A stretch of DNA of 64,000 bases from Microbacterium hydrocarbonoxydans (GCF_023715885.1 NZ_JAMBOY010000001.1:248001-312000), one strand, 5' to 3'. Shown: positions 25,684 through 34,718, counted from the first letter of the stretch. Notes: a model not told the origin generated them from the sequence alone. Translations and numbers: made by a program.

Positions 25684-26043
25684 ATGACGAGCCCAGGCGA
25701 GAAGTGGACGCACGCGTACGTCGAGGCGTGGCGGTCGAACGACCCCGACCAGATCGGCGCGCTCTTCACCGACGACGCGCGGTACCTGACCAGTCCGGAC
25801 GCGGAGCCTCGGGTCGGACGCGAGGCGATCGTGACCGGCTGGCTCGACGACCTCGACGACCCGGGCACCTGGTCGTTCGAGTGGTGGATCGTCCGGGAGG
25901 ATGCCGGGTTCGTCGCCGTCGAGGGCCGCACGAAGTACCCCTCCGAGCGCCACTACCTCAACCTGTGGATCGTGCGATTGGATGCCGACGGCCGGGCGAC
26001 CGAGTTCACGGAGTGGTACATGCCGCGTCCGCACGAGGACTGA
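25684..26043 (+). CDS. SnoaL-like / NTF2-fold protein
   Basis: The 119-residue cytoplasmic protein has the cone-shaped SnoaL pattern: WTHAYVEAWRSNDPDQIGALFTDDARYLTSP in its first 40 residues, then GREAIVTGWL and a C-terminal WIVRLDADGRATEFTEWYM. Such proteins are small hydrolase-, isomerase- or binding-type folds; the substrate is unknown. It is a single gene, 120 bases from the divergent alarmone synthetase and 103 bases before the KimA-like permease. Confidence 0.8.
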   Translation: MTSPGEKWTHAYVEAWRSNDPDQIGALFTDDARYLTSPDAEPRVGREAIVTGWLDDLDDPGTWSFEWWIVREDAGFVAVEGRTKYPSERHYLNLWIVRLDADGRATEFTEWYMPRPHED

Positions 26044-26060
26044 GGGCGCCGCGGGCGTGA

Positions 26061-26105
26061 GGATTCCGTTAGGGCGGCACGGCGCGCCGTAGGGATTCCG
26101 TGAGG
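26061..26105. promoter_or_regulatory. Direct repeat upstream of the KimA-like permease gene
   Basis: GGATTCCGTTAGG (26061) and GGATTCCGTGAGG (26093) repeat 32 bases apart, 12 of 13 identical, in the 103-base gap before the GTG start. Repeats three DNA turns apart suit a regulator binding on one face. This is only a candidate site; no riboswitch-like fold was seen in this short gap. Confidence 0.35.
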
Positions 26106-26146
26106 ATGACGTAAGCGAAGCGTCAGCGGGCGTAGAGTCGCCCGAC

Positions 26147-28222
26147 GTGTCAGATGAATCACGCGAGACCACGGACGCTCCTCCGCTCGCCAAACGCATC
26201 CTCATCGGCGAACCGCTGACGAGCCAGCAGGTCGACGATCAGCTGCTGCCCAAGAAGATGGCGCTGCCGATCTTCGCGTCGGACGCGCTGAGCTCCGTGG
26301 CCTACGCGCCGCAGGAACTCGTGATGATCCTGCTCATCGGCGGTCTGACCTTCCTCTCCTTCACGCCGCTGGTCGCGACGGCGGTCGTCGTGCTGCTCAT
26401 CGTCGTGGTGCTGAGCTACCGGCAGCTCATCAAGGCCTACCCGTCGGGCGGAGGCGACTACGAGGTCGCGTCGAAGAACCTCGGCGAGATCCCGGGCGTC
26501 GTCGTCGCGGCCGCGCTGCTGGTCGACTACGTGCTGACGGTCGCGGTCTCGGTCTCATCGGGCGTCGACAACATCATCTCCGCCGTTCCCGGTCTCGACC
26601 CGCTGCGCGTCGAGCTCGCCGTCGGGTTCGTGATCCTCATCATCATCGTGAACCTGCGCGGGGTGCGCGAGGCGTCGCTCGTGTTCGCAATCCCCACCTA
26701 CGTCTTCATCGGCTCGGTCGGCTTCATGATCGTGACCGGGCTGATCCGAACGGTCCTCGGAGATGCGCCGGTGGCGTCGAGCGCCGAGTTCGCCGTGCAC
26801 TCGGAGGACCTCGGGCAGGCGGCCGTGATCCTCCTGATCCTCCGGGCCTTCTCGAGCGGATGCTCCGCCCTCACCGGCGTCGAGGCCGTGTCGAACGGCG
26901 TGCCCGCCTTCCGCACGCCGAAGATCCGCAACGCCCAGACCACCCTCGTGCTCATGGGGTCGATCGCCGCGTGCCTGTTCGCCGGGCTCACCGCCCTCGC
27001 GCTGATCGCCGGCGTGCACTACGCCGAGAACCCCTGCGACCTGGTCGGCTTCGACTGCTCCAATCCCCAGCCGAGCCTCATGGCGCAGATCGCCTCGGCG
27101 ACGTTCGGCGGCGGCAGCATCCTGTTCTTCATCATCCAGGCGGCGACCGCCTGCGTGCTGCTCCTCGCGGCCAATACCGCTTTCAACGGCTTCCCGCTGC
27201 TCGGGTCGGTGCTGGCCCGCGACGGCTACGCGCCGAAGTCGCTGAACACCCGCGGCGACCGGCTCGTGTTCTCGAACGGCATGATCGTGCTCGGTATCGC
27301 CGCGATCGCCGTGCTCGTGGTCTTCCAGGCGCGGCTCACGACCCTCATCCAGCTGTACATCATCGGCGTGTTCGTGTCGTTCTCGCTCGGACAGATCGGC
27401 ATGGTCCGGCATTGGCGGCGCGTGCTGCGAGGGCCTGCGGAGACGTCGAAGGATGCCGGAGTCGACGGCGCCTCGGCATCCGACCGCCGCTCGGCGAGGG
27501 TCGGGCTGGTCATCAACTCCGCGGGCGCGACCCTGACGGTGCTCGTGCTGGTGATCGTGACGATCACCAAGTTCACGCACGGCGCATACCTGGTGTTCTT
27601 CGCCATCCCGATCCTGGCGTTCCTCATGATGGGGGTGAAGCGGTACTACCGCGACGTCGAGCACGAGATCGCGATCGACGACACGACGAAGTTCGGGGCG
27701 ACGGGCGACTTGGCGATCGTGCTGGTCAACCGGCTGCAGAAGCCGGTCGCGAAGGCCGTGGACTATGCGGTCGCCGCGAAGCACGACAAGACGATCGGTC
27801 TGCACGTCGCCGTGGCATCCGACGACGTCGCCGAGCTGCAGAGGGAGTGGCGCGACCACCTCGTGCCGATCCCGCTGGTGATCGTGGAGTCGCCGTATCG
27901 CGCGTTCGCGCAGCCGGTGGCGCAGTTCATCAAGCAGTACCGGGCGAAGCACGGCGCCTCGGTCGTGACGGTGTACCTGCCGCAGTACATCGTCGGGCAC
28001 TGGTGGGAGACGTTCCTGCACAACCGCCGCGCCCGCCGCATGGCCAACCAGCTCATGCTCGTGCACGGGGTGACGATCACGCTCGTGCCCTGGCTGCTCG
28101 ATTCGTCGGAGCTCATCTACGGGCGCCGGTCGCGTCCGCTTCCCGGACAGGAGCGCGCCGGTCGACCGGTCGTCGTGAACGGGCGCCGCGCGCACCGGCC
28201 GGAGGGTCCGCCCGAGGCCTGA
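26147..28222 (+). CDS. kimA: KimA-like potassium permease (APC superfamily)
   Basis: The 691-residue membrane protein matches the known features of KimA: LIGEPLTSQ near residue 21, LSSVAYAPQEL near 45, SYRQLIKAYPSGGGDYEVASKNLGE near 85, LLVDYVLTVAVSVSSGVDNI near 125 and AFSSGCSALTGVEAVSNGVPAF near 240. About 12 helices are followed by a soluble domain (about 515-640) of the kind that binds cyclic di-AMP in Bacillus KimA. It should drive proton-coupled high-affinity potassium uptake. The C-terminal tail is Arg/Pro-rich. The start is GTG 26147. KdpDE are encoded 1.7 kb downstream. Confidence 0.8.
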   Translation: MSDESRETTDAPPLAKRILIGEPLTSQQVDDQLLPKKMALPIFASDALSSVAYAPQELVMILLIGGLTFLSFTPLVATAVVVLLIVVVLSYRQLIKAYPSGGGDYEVASKNLGEIPGVVVAAALLVDYVLTVAVSVSSGVDNIISAVPGLDPLRVELAVGFVILIIIVNLRGVREASLVFAIPTYVFIGSVGFMIVTGLIRTVLGDAPVASSAEFAVHSEDLGQAAVILLILRAFSSGCSALTGVEAVSNGVPAFRTPKIRNAQTTLVLMGSIAACLFAGLTALALIAGVHYAENPCDLVGFDCSNPQPSLMAQIASATFGGGSILFFIIQAATACVLLLAANTAFNGFPLLGSVLARDGYAPKSLNTRGDRLVFSNGMIVLGIAAIAVLVVFQARLTTLIQLYIIGVFVSFSLGQIGMVRHWRRVLRGPAETSKDAGVDGASASDRRSARVGLVINSAGATLTVLVLVIVTITKFTHGAYLVFFAIPILAFLMMGVKRYYRDVEHEIAIDDTTKFGATGDLAIVLVNRLQKPVAKAVDYAVAAKHDKTIGLHVAVASDDVAELQREWRDHLVPIPLVIVESPYRAFAQPVAQFIKQYRAKHGASVVTVYLPQYIVGHWWETFLHNRRARRMANQLMLVHGVTITLVPWLLDSSELIYGRRSRPLPGQERAGRPVVVNGRRAHRPEGPPEA

Positions 28223-28323
28223 GGGCCGTGCGTGGGCCGCGCCTGCGCCGTCGCCCGCGCCGCCGCCGTGGCCGGGGCCGTGGCCGTGGCCGGCATCCGC
28301 GACGTGGCCGGGCTTCCGCGACG

Positions 28324-28409
28324 CAGGCCCACCTTCCGGGCCGAGCCCACCTTCCGGGCGCAGTTGCGGCCAGGTCGCGATCGCCCGCCTCCGCTCCGGT
28401 CGCAGAAGG
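28324..28409. repeat. Degraded, composite 19-pitch element
   Basis: CAGGCCCACC and CGAGCCCACC (class II words, 28324 and 28342, 18 bases apart), each followed by TTCCGGG, have no inverted partners. Next to them, one class III-like pair remains: GCAGTTGCGGCC (28360) and inverted GGTCGCAGAAGG (28398). It looks like a decayed hybrid of two word classes. It lies in the 339-base gap between the convergent KimA-like and ArsB-like genes; apart from this and the tandem repeat that follows, I see nothing else in the gap. Confidence 0.5.
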
Positions 28410-28431
28410 TGCCGTTCGTAGGGGATCTGCG

Positions 28432-28540
28432 CGGCACGACGTGCGACCCGAATGACCGACGGGCGGCGCAACACGGCACGAAGTGCGACCCGAATGACCG
28501 ACGGGCGGCGCAACACGGCACGAAGTGCGACCCGAATGAC
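28432..28540. repeat. 42-bp direct tandem repeat, about 2.6 copies
   Basis: Copies start at 28432, 28474 and 28516; the first two full copies differ at one position near base 9, and the third stops matching after about 25 bases. Each copy begins CGGCACGAAGTGCGACCCG and ends GGCGGCGCAACA. The unit is a multiple of three, so open frames run through it on both strands, but these lack ribosome sites and family-like sequence. It is not a CRISPR because there are no spacers. Confidence 0.85.
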
Positions 28541-28561
28541 GGATCGGCGCGCTGATCGAGG

Positions 28562-29740
28562 TCAGCCGGCGACGAGCGCGAGCACGAGAGTCGCGACCGA
28601 CACGGTCGGCACGGCCACGGCCGCGCCCCAGAGCATCAGGTCCCGCCAGCGGATCTCGACACCCAGCGACACGACCCGGTGATGCCACAGGAGTGTCGCG
28701 AGCGACGCCCACGGCGTGATCAGCGGCCCGAGATTCACGCCGATCAGCAACGCCATCAGGGCGACAGGATCGGATGCCGCCGGCTCGAGGATCAGGTACG
28801 CGGGCAGGTTGTTCACCCCGTTGGCGGCGAGCGCTCCGACCGAGGCGAGTCCGAGCAGTTGGCCCACGCCGTGGCCGTCGGTCGCAAGGGCGGAGAGGGC
28901 ATCGAGGATGCCGTTCGCGTGCGCCGTCTCGACGAGCACGAACAGGGAGGTCGCGAGTCCGATCGCCTGCCACGGCACGAGAGACAGGCGCAGCACGTGG
29001 CGTCGGCGCACGGCGAACAGCGTCACGAGCAGCACCGCGGCGACGGTCGCCGGGATCCACACGTCGTGCGTGAGCGCCAGCAGGGGCATGAGGAGGACGA
29101 GGATTCCCGCGGCTCCCCAGAACAGGACGCGGTCGGACGCGGCGGCAGCCGACGGCATCCGATATCCGCTGAACAGCGTGCGGCGGTGCACGATCGTGAG
29201 CAGGGCGACCGGCACGATGATGCCGACGAGCGTCGGCGCCCAGCTGAGCGCGAGGAAGGATGCCGGTGACGCGCCGATCGCCGGAGCCGCCAGCAGGTTC
29301 GTCAGGTTCGAGACGGGCAGTGCGAGGGATGCCGTGTTCGCGAGCCACACGGTCGCGAGGGCGAACGGGATCGGTGAGACGCCGATGCTCTGCGCGAGCA
29401 CGACGACCACCGGCGTGACGATGACCGCGGTCGTGTCGAGCGACAGGAACACCGTGCTCACGACAGCGAGCAGCACGACCGAGGCCCAGAGTGCGATGAC
29501 GCGTCCGCGTCCCCAGCGAGCGAGACGCTGCGCGACGACGTCGAACACCGCCGCATCGCGCGCCAGCTCGGCGACGATGGTGATCGCCACGACGAATCCG
29601 AGAACGGGTGCGATCCGCGCGCCGAGCGCCCCGGCGTCCGACGCGGGGAGGATGCCGAAGACGAGGCAGATCGCGGCGACCGCGACGAGCACCAGGACGA
29701 TGATGATGCCCGGTCCCAGCCGTCGTCGCGTCGCGCTCAC
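28562..29740 (-). CDS. ArsB/SLC13-family ion permease
   Basis: The 392-residue membrane protein has 10-11 predicted helices. SLDTTAVIVTPVVVVLA near 100 and LANTASLALPVSNLTNLLAAPA near 130 resemble the substrate loops of ArsB/NhaD/CitMHS transporters, and a second such loop, GVNNLPAYLI, lies near 315. The substrate could be arsenite, a small anion or a dicarboxylate; sequence alone does not decide. It is a single gene, convergent with the KimA-like gene and divergent from kdpD. Confidence 0.7.
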   Translation of the reverse strand: MSATRRRLGPGIIIVLVLVAVAAICLVFGILPASDAGALGARIAPVLGFVVAITIVAELARDAAVFDVVAQRLARWGRGRVIALWASVVLLAVVSTVFLSLDTTAVIVTPVVVVLAQSIGVSPIPFALATVWLANTASLALPVSNLTNLLAAPAIGASPASFLALSWAPTLVGIIVPVALLTIVHRRTLFSGYRMPSAAAASDRVLFWGAAGILVLLMPLLALTHDVWIPATVAAVLLVTLFAVRRRHVLRLSLVPWQAIGLATSLFVLVETAHANGILDALSALATDGHGVGQLLGLASVGALAANGVNNLPAYLILEPAASDPVALMALLIGVNLGPLITPWASLATLLWHHRVVSLGVEIRWRDLMLWGAAVAVPTVSVATLVLALVAG

Positions 29741-29892
29741 TTCGTGAGTGTACGGCCCGGAGGGGCGGATCGCGTCACCGGCCGAGAGCCGACGGCGCGG
29801 AGTCTAGGATTCAAGGGCGGGACCGGGGATTCCTCGGCGAGGAGCGAACGCGCACGACCGAGCCCGATCCGCGCCGATGAGCGGGAGGGCGA

Positions 29893-32409
29893 ATGGCGGC
29901 ATCCGGCACGCGCGGCAGGCTCCGCGTCCTGCTCGGCGCAGCCCCCGGGGTGGGCAAGACGTTCGAGATGCTCTCCGAGGGACGACGGATGCTCGACGAG
30001 GGCCGCGACGTCGTGGTCGCGCTCGTCGAGACCCACGAGCGCGCAGCGACCAGGGCGCTGACCGCCGGCATCCCCGAGGTACCCCTTCGCGCCGCCCTGC
30101 ATCGCGGGATGCCGGTGACGGAGATGGATGTGGAGGCGGTGCTCGCGCGGCATCCCGAGATCGCGCTCGTCGACGAGCTCGCCCACACCAACGCCCCGGG
30201 GTCGACTAATGCGAAGCGGTGGCAGGACGTCGAGGTGCTGCTGGATGCCGGCATCGACGTCGTCACGACGCTGAACGTGCAGCACATCGAGTCCCTCGGC
30301 GCCGTCGTGCAGAAGATCACCGGGGTCGCTCAGCAGGAGACGGTGCCGGATGCCGTGGTGCGGGCTGCGGACGAGATCGAGGTCGTCGACCTCGCCCCGG
30401 AGTCGCTGCGCGACCGTCTCTCCGCCGGTCTGGTCTACCCGGCCGAGCGCGTCGATGCGGCGCTGTCGAACTACTTCCGCCTCGGCAACCTCACGGCGCT
30501 CCGCGAGCTCGCACTGCTGTGGCTCGCCGACGAGGTCGACTCGGCACTGCGCAGCTACCGCGCCGATCAGGGCATCGAGAGCACCTGGCAGGCGCGGGAG
30601 CGCGTGGTCGTGGCGCTCACCGGCGGCCCCGAGGGCGAGACGCTGCTGCGCCGAGGTGCGCGGATCGCGGCGCGCGCCGCCGGCGGCGAACTGCTCGCGG
30701 TGCACGTCGCCGCGCAGGACGGACTGCGTGACGCGACGCCGGGTGCTCTCGCGGCGCAGCGGTCGCTCGTCGAGTCGCTCGGCGGGACGTTCCACCAGAT
30801 GGTCGGCGACGACATCCCTGGCACCCTCGTCGAGTTCGCACAGAGCGTCGACGCGACGCAGCTCGTGATCGGGGTCAGCCGACGCGGTCGCATCGCCGCC
30901 GCGCTGACCGGACCGGGTATCGGCGCCGAGGTCATCCGCCGCTCCGGCGACATCGACGTGCACATCGTCACGCACGCCGCGGCCGGCAACCGCGTGCGTC
31001 TGCCGCGCATCACCGGCGGCGCGCTGGGCTGGCGCCGACAGGTGCTCGGATTCGCGGTCGCGCTCGTCGTCGGGCCGATTCTGTCGTGGGTGATGTTCAC
31101 GTTCCGCAGCCCCGAGTCGATCACGGCCGAGGTGCTCGCCTACCAGCTGCTCGTCGTGGTCGTGGCGCTCGTGGGCGGCCTGGGGCCGGCCGTCTTCGCC
31201 GCCGTGCTCTCGGGCATCACCCTCGATCTGCTCTTCGTCGCGCCGCTGTTCACCATCACGATCGCGCACCCCCTGCACGTGCTCGCGCTGGCACTGTACG
31301 TGCTGATCGCCGTGCTCGTGAGCATCATCGTCGATCAGGCCGCCCGACGTGCCCGCACCGCGCAGCGCGCCGCCGCGGAGGCCGAGCTGCTCGCCGCCGT
31401 CGCGGGGAACGTGCTGCGCGGAGACAACGCGGTGCTCGCCCTCGTCAGCCGCACGCGAGAGGCTTTCGGACTGGCGGGCGTGCGACTCCTGACACCCGAC
31501 GGCGAGGTGCTCGCGAGCGACGGCGAACCCGTGCCCGACGGCCGAGTCACCCGCGTCGCGGTGGGCGGCGCATCACCCGCGGTCCTCGAGCTCAGCGGAG
31601 AACCCCTCGACAGCCCGGCCCGGCGACTGCTCGACGCGATCGTCGCGCAGCTCGCGGCGGCGATCGAGCACACCGACCTGCGGGCGACGGCGCGGGAGGC
31701 CGTGGCCCTCGCCGAGACCGATCAGGTGCGCACGGCGCTGCTGTCGGCCGTGAGCCACGATCTGCGGCGACCGCTCGCCTCGGCCGTCGCCGCGATCGGC
31801 GGGCTCCGTGGGGCGCACGCGCTGTCGGCATCCGATCGCGAGGAGCTGCTGGCGACCGCCGACGAGAGTCTCGCGACGCTGACGGCCCTGGTCACCGATC
31901 TGCTCGACGTCAGCCGGGTGCAGGCCGGGGTACTCGCGGTGTCGGCGATGCCGATCGACGTGGCGGACCCCGTGCTCGCGGCGGTCGACGAGCTCGGCCT
32001 CGGTCCGAGCGACGTCGAGCTGGCACTCGACCCCGACCTCCCCGCGGTGACCGCCGACCCGGTGCTGCTGCAGCGCGTGCTCGTGAACGTGGTCGCGAAC
32101 GCCCGCCGCCACGCGCCGGACGGCAGCCGCGTGCTCGTGTCGACCAGCGCGATCGACGACCGAGCCGAGATCCGGGTCATCGACCGCGGCGCGGGGATCC
32201 CGACCGAGAATCGGGATGCGATCTTCCAGCCGTTCCAGCGGCTCGGCGACACCGACAACACCACCGGGCTCGGGCTCGGGCTCGCTCTGTCGCGCGGATT
32301 CGCCGAGGGCATGGGCGGTAGCCTGACACCGGAGGACACCCCGGGCGGTGGACTCACGATGGTGATCTCGCTGCCGCTCGTCGGCGCCGACACGGAGGGC
32401 ACGGAGTGA
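29893..32409 (+). CDS. kdpD: Sensor histidine kinase KdpD
   Basis: The 838-residue kinase has the complete KdpD plan: N-terminal KdpD domain with Walker A GAAPGVGKTFE near residue 14, VDELAHTNAPGS near 95, a universal-stress domain (about 235-360), four membrane helices (about 375-480), a GAF-like linker, the phospho-accepting His622 in AVSHDLRRPL and an ATPase domain ending with GLGLGLALSRGF near 795. It reports potassium shortage to KdpE. No kdpFABC genes are in the window. GTG of kdpE overlaps its stop. Confidence 0.93.
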   Translation: MAASGTRGRLRVLLGAAPGVGKTFEMLSEGRRMLDEGRDVVVALVETHERAATRALTAGIPEVPLRAALHRGMPVTEMDVEAVLARHPEIALVDELAHTNAPGSTNAKRWQDVEVLLDAGIDVVTTLNVQHIESLGAVVQKITGVAQQETVPDAVVRAADEIEVVDLAPESLRDRLSAGLVYPAERVDAALSNYFRLGNLTALRELALLWLADEVDSALRSYRADQGIESTWQARERVVVALTGGPEGETLLRRGARIAARAAGGELLAVHVAAQDGLRDATPGALAAQRSLVESLGGTFHQMVGDDIPGTLVEFAQSVDATQLVIGVSRRGRIAAALTGPGIGAEVIRRSGDIDVHIVTHAAAGNRVRLPRITGGALGWRRQVLGFAVALVVGPILSWVMFTFRSPESITAEVLAYQLLVVVVALVGGLGPAVFAAVLSGITLDLLFVAPLFTITIAHPLHVLALALYVLIAVLVSIIVDQAARRARTAQRAAAEAELLAAVAGNVLRGDNAVLALVSRTREAFGLAGVRLLTPDGEVLASDGEPVPDGRVTRVAVGGASPAVLELSGEPLDSPARRLLDAIVAQLAAAIEHTDLRATAREAVALAETDQVRTALLSAVSHDLRRPLASAVAAIGGLRGAHALSASDREELLATADESLATLTALVTDLLDVSRVQAGVLAVSAMPIDVADPVLAAVDELGLGPSDVELALDPDLPAVTADPVLLQRVLVNVVANARRHAPDGSRVLVSTSAIDDRAEIRVIDRGAGIPTENRDAIFQPFQRLGDTDNTTGLGLGLALSRGFAEGMGGSLTPEDTPGGGLTMVISLPLVGADTEGTE

Positions 32410-33074
32410 AGCTGCTCATCGCCGACGACGACCCGCAGATGGTGCGGGCGCTGCGCATCACGCTGGCGGCGCACGGCTACGAGGTGGTGGTCGCAGCCGA
32501 TGGAGCCGCGGCTGTGGCGACGGCCGCGGCATCGCACCCCGACCTGATCATGCTCGATCTCGGGATGCCGCAGCTCGACGGCATCGAGGTCATCCAGGCC
32601 CTGCGCGGATGGACGAGCGTGCCCATCATCGTCGTCTCCGGGCGCACCGGCTCCGCCGACAAGGTCGAGGCGCTGGACGCCGGCGCCGACGACTTCGTGA
32701 CCAAGCCGTTCCAGGTCGACGAGCTGCTCGCCCGGCTGCGCGCGCTGTCGCGACGAGCGACGCCGGCCGGGGAATCCACCGTCGGTTTCGGAGACGTCGT
32801 CGTCGACCTCGCCACGAAGACCGTCACACGCTCGGGCGCGCGCGTTCACCTCACGCCCACCGAGTGGCGGATGCTGGAGCATCTCGCCCGGCATCCCGGC
32901 GCCCTCGTCACCCGGCAGGACCTGCTGAAGGAGATCTGGGGCAGCGAGCAGGTCGCCGACTCGGGATACCTGCGGCTGTACATGTCGCAGCTGCGCAAGA
33001 AGCTCGAGCGCGAGCCCGGGTCGCCCGAGCACCTGCTGACCGAGTCGGGGATGGGCTACCGACTCGTTCTCTGA
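32406..33074 (+). CDS. kdpE: Response regulator KdpE
   Basis: The 222-residue OmpR-family regulator has an acidic triad in IADDDP at residues 5-10, phospho-acceptor Asp51 in LIMLDLGMPQ, the conserved Lys in FVTKPFQ near 101 and a winged-helix DNA-binding domain (about 125-220; LTPTEWRMLEHLARHPG and SGYLRLYMSQLRKKLE). The GTG start overlaps the kdpD stop. It would activate potassium uptake genes; the KimA-like gene just upstream is a possible target besides a kdp operon elsewhere. Confidence 0.93.
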   Translation: MKLLIADDDPQMVRALRITLAAHGYEVVVAADGAAAVATAAASHPDLIMLDLGMPQLDGIEVIQALRGWTSVPIIVVSGRTGSADKVEALDAGADDFVTKPFQVDELLARLRALSRRATPAGESTVGFGDVVVDLATKTVTRSGARVHLTPTEWRMLEHLARHPGALVTRQDLLKEIWGSEQVADSGYLRLYMSQLRKKLEREPGSPEHLLTESGMGYRLVL

Positions 33075-33119
33075 GGGGGGAGCGCGCTGCTGCGGCTGCG
33101 GAGCGCTGACGCGCCGACA

Positions 33120-33177
33120 ACTTCTGCGGCCTTGGGTGACTTTGGCGGCCGTAAAGCGCCGCAGCGGCCGCAGAAGT
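33120..33177. repeat. 19-nt-pitch palindrome, class III, compact form
   Basis: Forward ACTTCTGCGGCC (33120) and ACTTTGGCGGCC (33139) are 19 apart. Inverted GGCCGTAAAGC (33147) and GGCCGCAGAAGT (33166) are also 19 apart. The inner forward and inner inverted words overlap by four bases, giving a 58-bp element with almost no loop. The compressed centre keeps the pitch in both arms. Between convergent kdpE and TspO-like genes. Confidence 0.75.
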
Positions 33178-33248
33178 TGACTCGGGCCGAAAACGTCACG
33201 CGCCGGAGGGGCGCCGCGGGCGCGGGGGTCAGCCGACGCGCGTGCGGG

Positions 33249-34046
33249 TCAGCGGGAGACGGATGCCGCGCGGCGGCGCCGCAGCACGCCGACGACACCG
33301 GCGAGGACGAGCGCGGCGGCGACGACGATTCCCGCGATCGCGGTGACCGTGCTGTCGGGTTCGCCGGTGAGGCGTCCGACCGCGAGCCACGAGAGTCCCC
33401 AGGCGGTGGCGAGCGACGGGGCGATCCGCTTCAGCACGAGCGCGCTGGCGACCCCGATCACGAGGACGACGGCGAGCACGGCGACGGCCCAGACCTCGGC
33501 CTGATCCGCCCAGTCCGCCGGGGCGGTCTGCGTGAGCCAGGCCGCGGCGTTCGCGACGGTCGCGATCGTGACCCAGCCGAAGTGCAGGCCGTTGGCGCCG
33601 TCGACGACGATCCGCTCAGGCCAGGTGCGCGGGCTGTGGCGGTTGAGAAGCACCATGACCCGGGCGAGAGCGGCGAGCAGCAGCGCGATGACGAGCACAG
33701 TCAGCGGCAGGGTGAGGAACTGCGCCGTCACGAGCCACAGACCGTTGAGAACCATGGTCGCGGCGATCCACCATCCCGCCGTGCGCTGACGCTCGTTGTC
33801 GCGCTGCGCGGGCAGCGCCTGCCACACGGTGTACGCGATGAGTCCGAGGTAGATGAGCGACCAGATCGAGAACGCCGGGCCGGCCGGCGCGAGGTACGAG
33901 CCGGATGCGGAGAGCGCGCCGTTCTGCAGCTCGTCGACGGACGTGCCCCCGACTGCACCCGACCCGACGGTGGCGGCGATCAACATGAAGACGGCCGCGG
34001 CTATGGTCACGGCCTGACGGATGATGTCCTTCGAGCGGGATTCCAT
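33249..34046 (-). CDS. TspO/MBR-family tryptophan-rich membrane protein
   Basis: The 265-residue protein has about eight hydrophobic segments, more than the five of classic TspO. PAGPAFSIWSLIYLGL near 52 and TAGWWIAATMVLNGLWL near 85 with several tryptophans are the family landmarks; the C-terminal extra helices are typical of longer actinobacterial forms. TspO proteins bind porphyrins and similar ligands, and the role here is unknown. ATG 34046 is preferred over GTG 34055. A basic tail (RRRRAA) ends the protein. Confidence 0.78.
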   Translation of the reverse strand: MESRSKDIIRQAVTIAAAVFMLIAATVGSGAVGGTSVDELQNGALSASGSYLAPAGPAFSIWSLIYLGLIAYTVWQALPAQRDNERQRTAGWWIAATMVLNGLWLVTAQFLTLPLTVLVIALLLAALARVMVLLNRHSPRTWPERIVVDGANGLHFGWVTIATVANAAAWLTQTAPADWADQAEVWAVAVLAVVLVIGVASALVLKRIAPSLATAWGLSWLAVGRLTGEPDSTVTAIAGIVVAAALVLAGVVGVLRRRRAASVSR

Positions 34047-34118
34047 GCTGGGCACGGTACGCGCCAGCCGAGCCGTCAGCCAGAGCCTTGACTCTCGCTT
34101 GGCTAACGTCTAGCCTGG

Positions 34119-34718
34119 CTAGCTAAATGCGGGTGGTTGACGCACCGCGGTGTCGATCAGCACCTCGGCGGCATCCCGCGCCTGCACCGCGACGGACGAG
34201 TCACCGGAGATCGCAGCCGTGCTCTGCGCGCCCTCCGCGAGGATCGACAGTTGCGCGGCGAGGGAGGCCGGCGCCCCGGCATCCGTCACCAGTCCCGTCA
34301 TGTAACGCTGGAACGACGCCTTGTGCTCGCGCACGATCTCGGCGACCTCGGGATTCGTGCCGCCGAGCTCGCCGAAGGCGTTGATGAACGCACAGCCGCG
34401 GAAGCCGTCGGAGCAGAACCAGTCCTCGAGGTAACCGTAGACGGCGAGCAGGCGGTCGCGCGGATCAGCTCCGGCATCCACCACCGCACCGGTCAGTCCG
34501 GACTCCCACTCCCCGTGCTTACGGGCGAGCACGGCGGTGACGATGTCGGCTTTCGCCGGGAAGAGGGCGTACAGCCGGCGCAACGACACGCCGGACGCCG
34601 CGCGCAGCTCGTCCATGCCCACGGCCGCGTATCCCTTGCGGTAGTAGAGCTCCTCCGCGGCGGAGAGGATGCGCTCCCGAGCCTCTTCTTCGGTCATGTC
34701 CAAGAGTTTACTTGACAT
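34119..34718 (-). CDS. TetR-family repressor
   Basis: The 199-residue regulator has an N-terminal helix-turn-helix (about 15-60: RILSAAEELYYRKGYAAVGMDELRAASGVSLRRLYALFPAKADI) and a C-terminal TetR_C-like ligand domain with DWFCSDGFRGCAFINAF near 95. Several cysteines there could sense thiol-reactive compounds. The start at 34718 abuts its own operator; ATG 34697 is an alternative. It faces the alpha/beta hydrolase gene, with two identical 16-bp operators in between, and most likely represses both directions. Confidence 0.88.
   Translation of the reverse strand: MSSKLLDMTEEEARERILSAAEELYYRKGYAAVGMDELRAASGVSLRRLYALFPAKADIVTAVLARKHGEWESGLTGAVVDAGADPRDRLLAVYGYLEDWFCSDGFRGCAFINAFGELGGTNPEVAEIVREHKASFQRYMTGLVTDAGAPASLAAQLSILAEGAQSTAAISGDSSVAVQARDAAEVLIDTAVRQPPAFS

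Noticed and set aside
26044..26146. Cyclic di-AMP (ydaO-type) riboswitch before the KimA-like gene
   Set aside because: The gap is only 103 bases and lacks the expected length and conserved motifs; only a direct repeat was seen.
28432..28540. CRISPR array
   Set aside because: Repeats are directly abutting without unique spacers, and no cas genes are present.
28117..28555. Short proteins encoded through the 42-bp tandem repeat on both strands
   Set aside because: No ribosome sites or family likeness; open frames follow from a 42-bp unit divisible by three.
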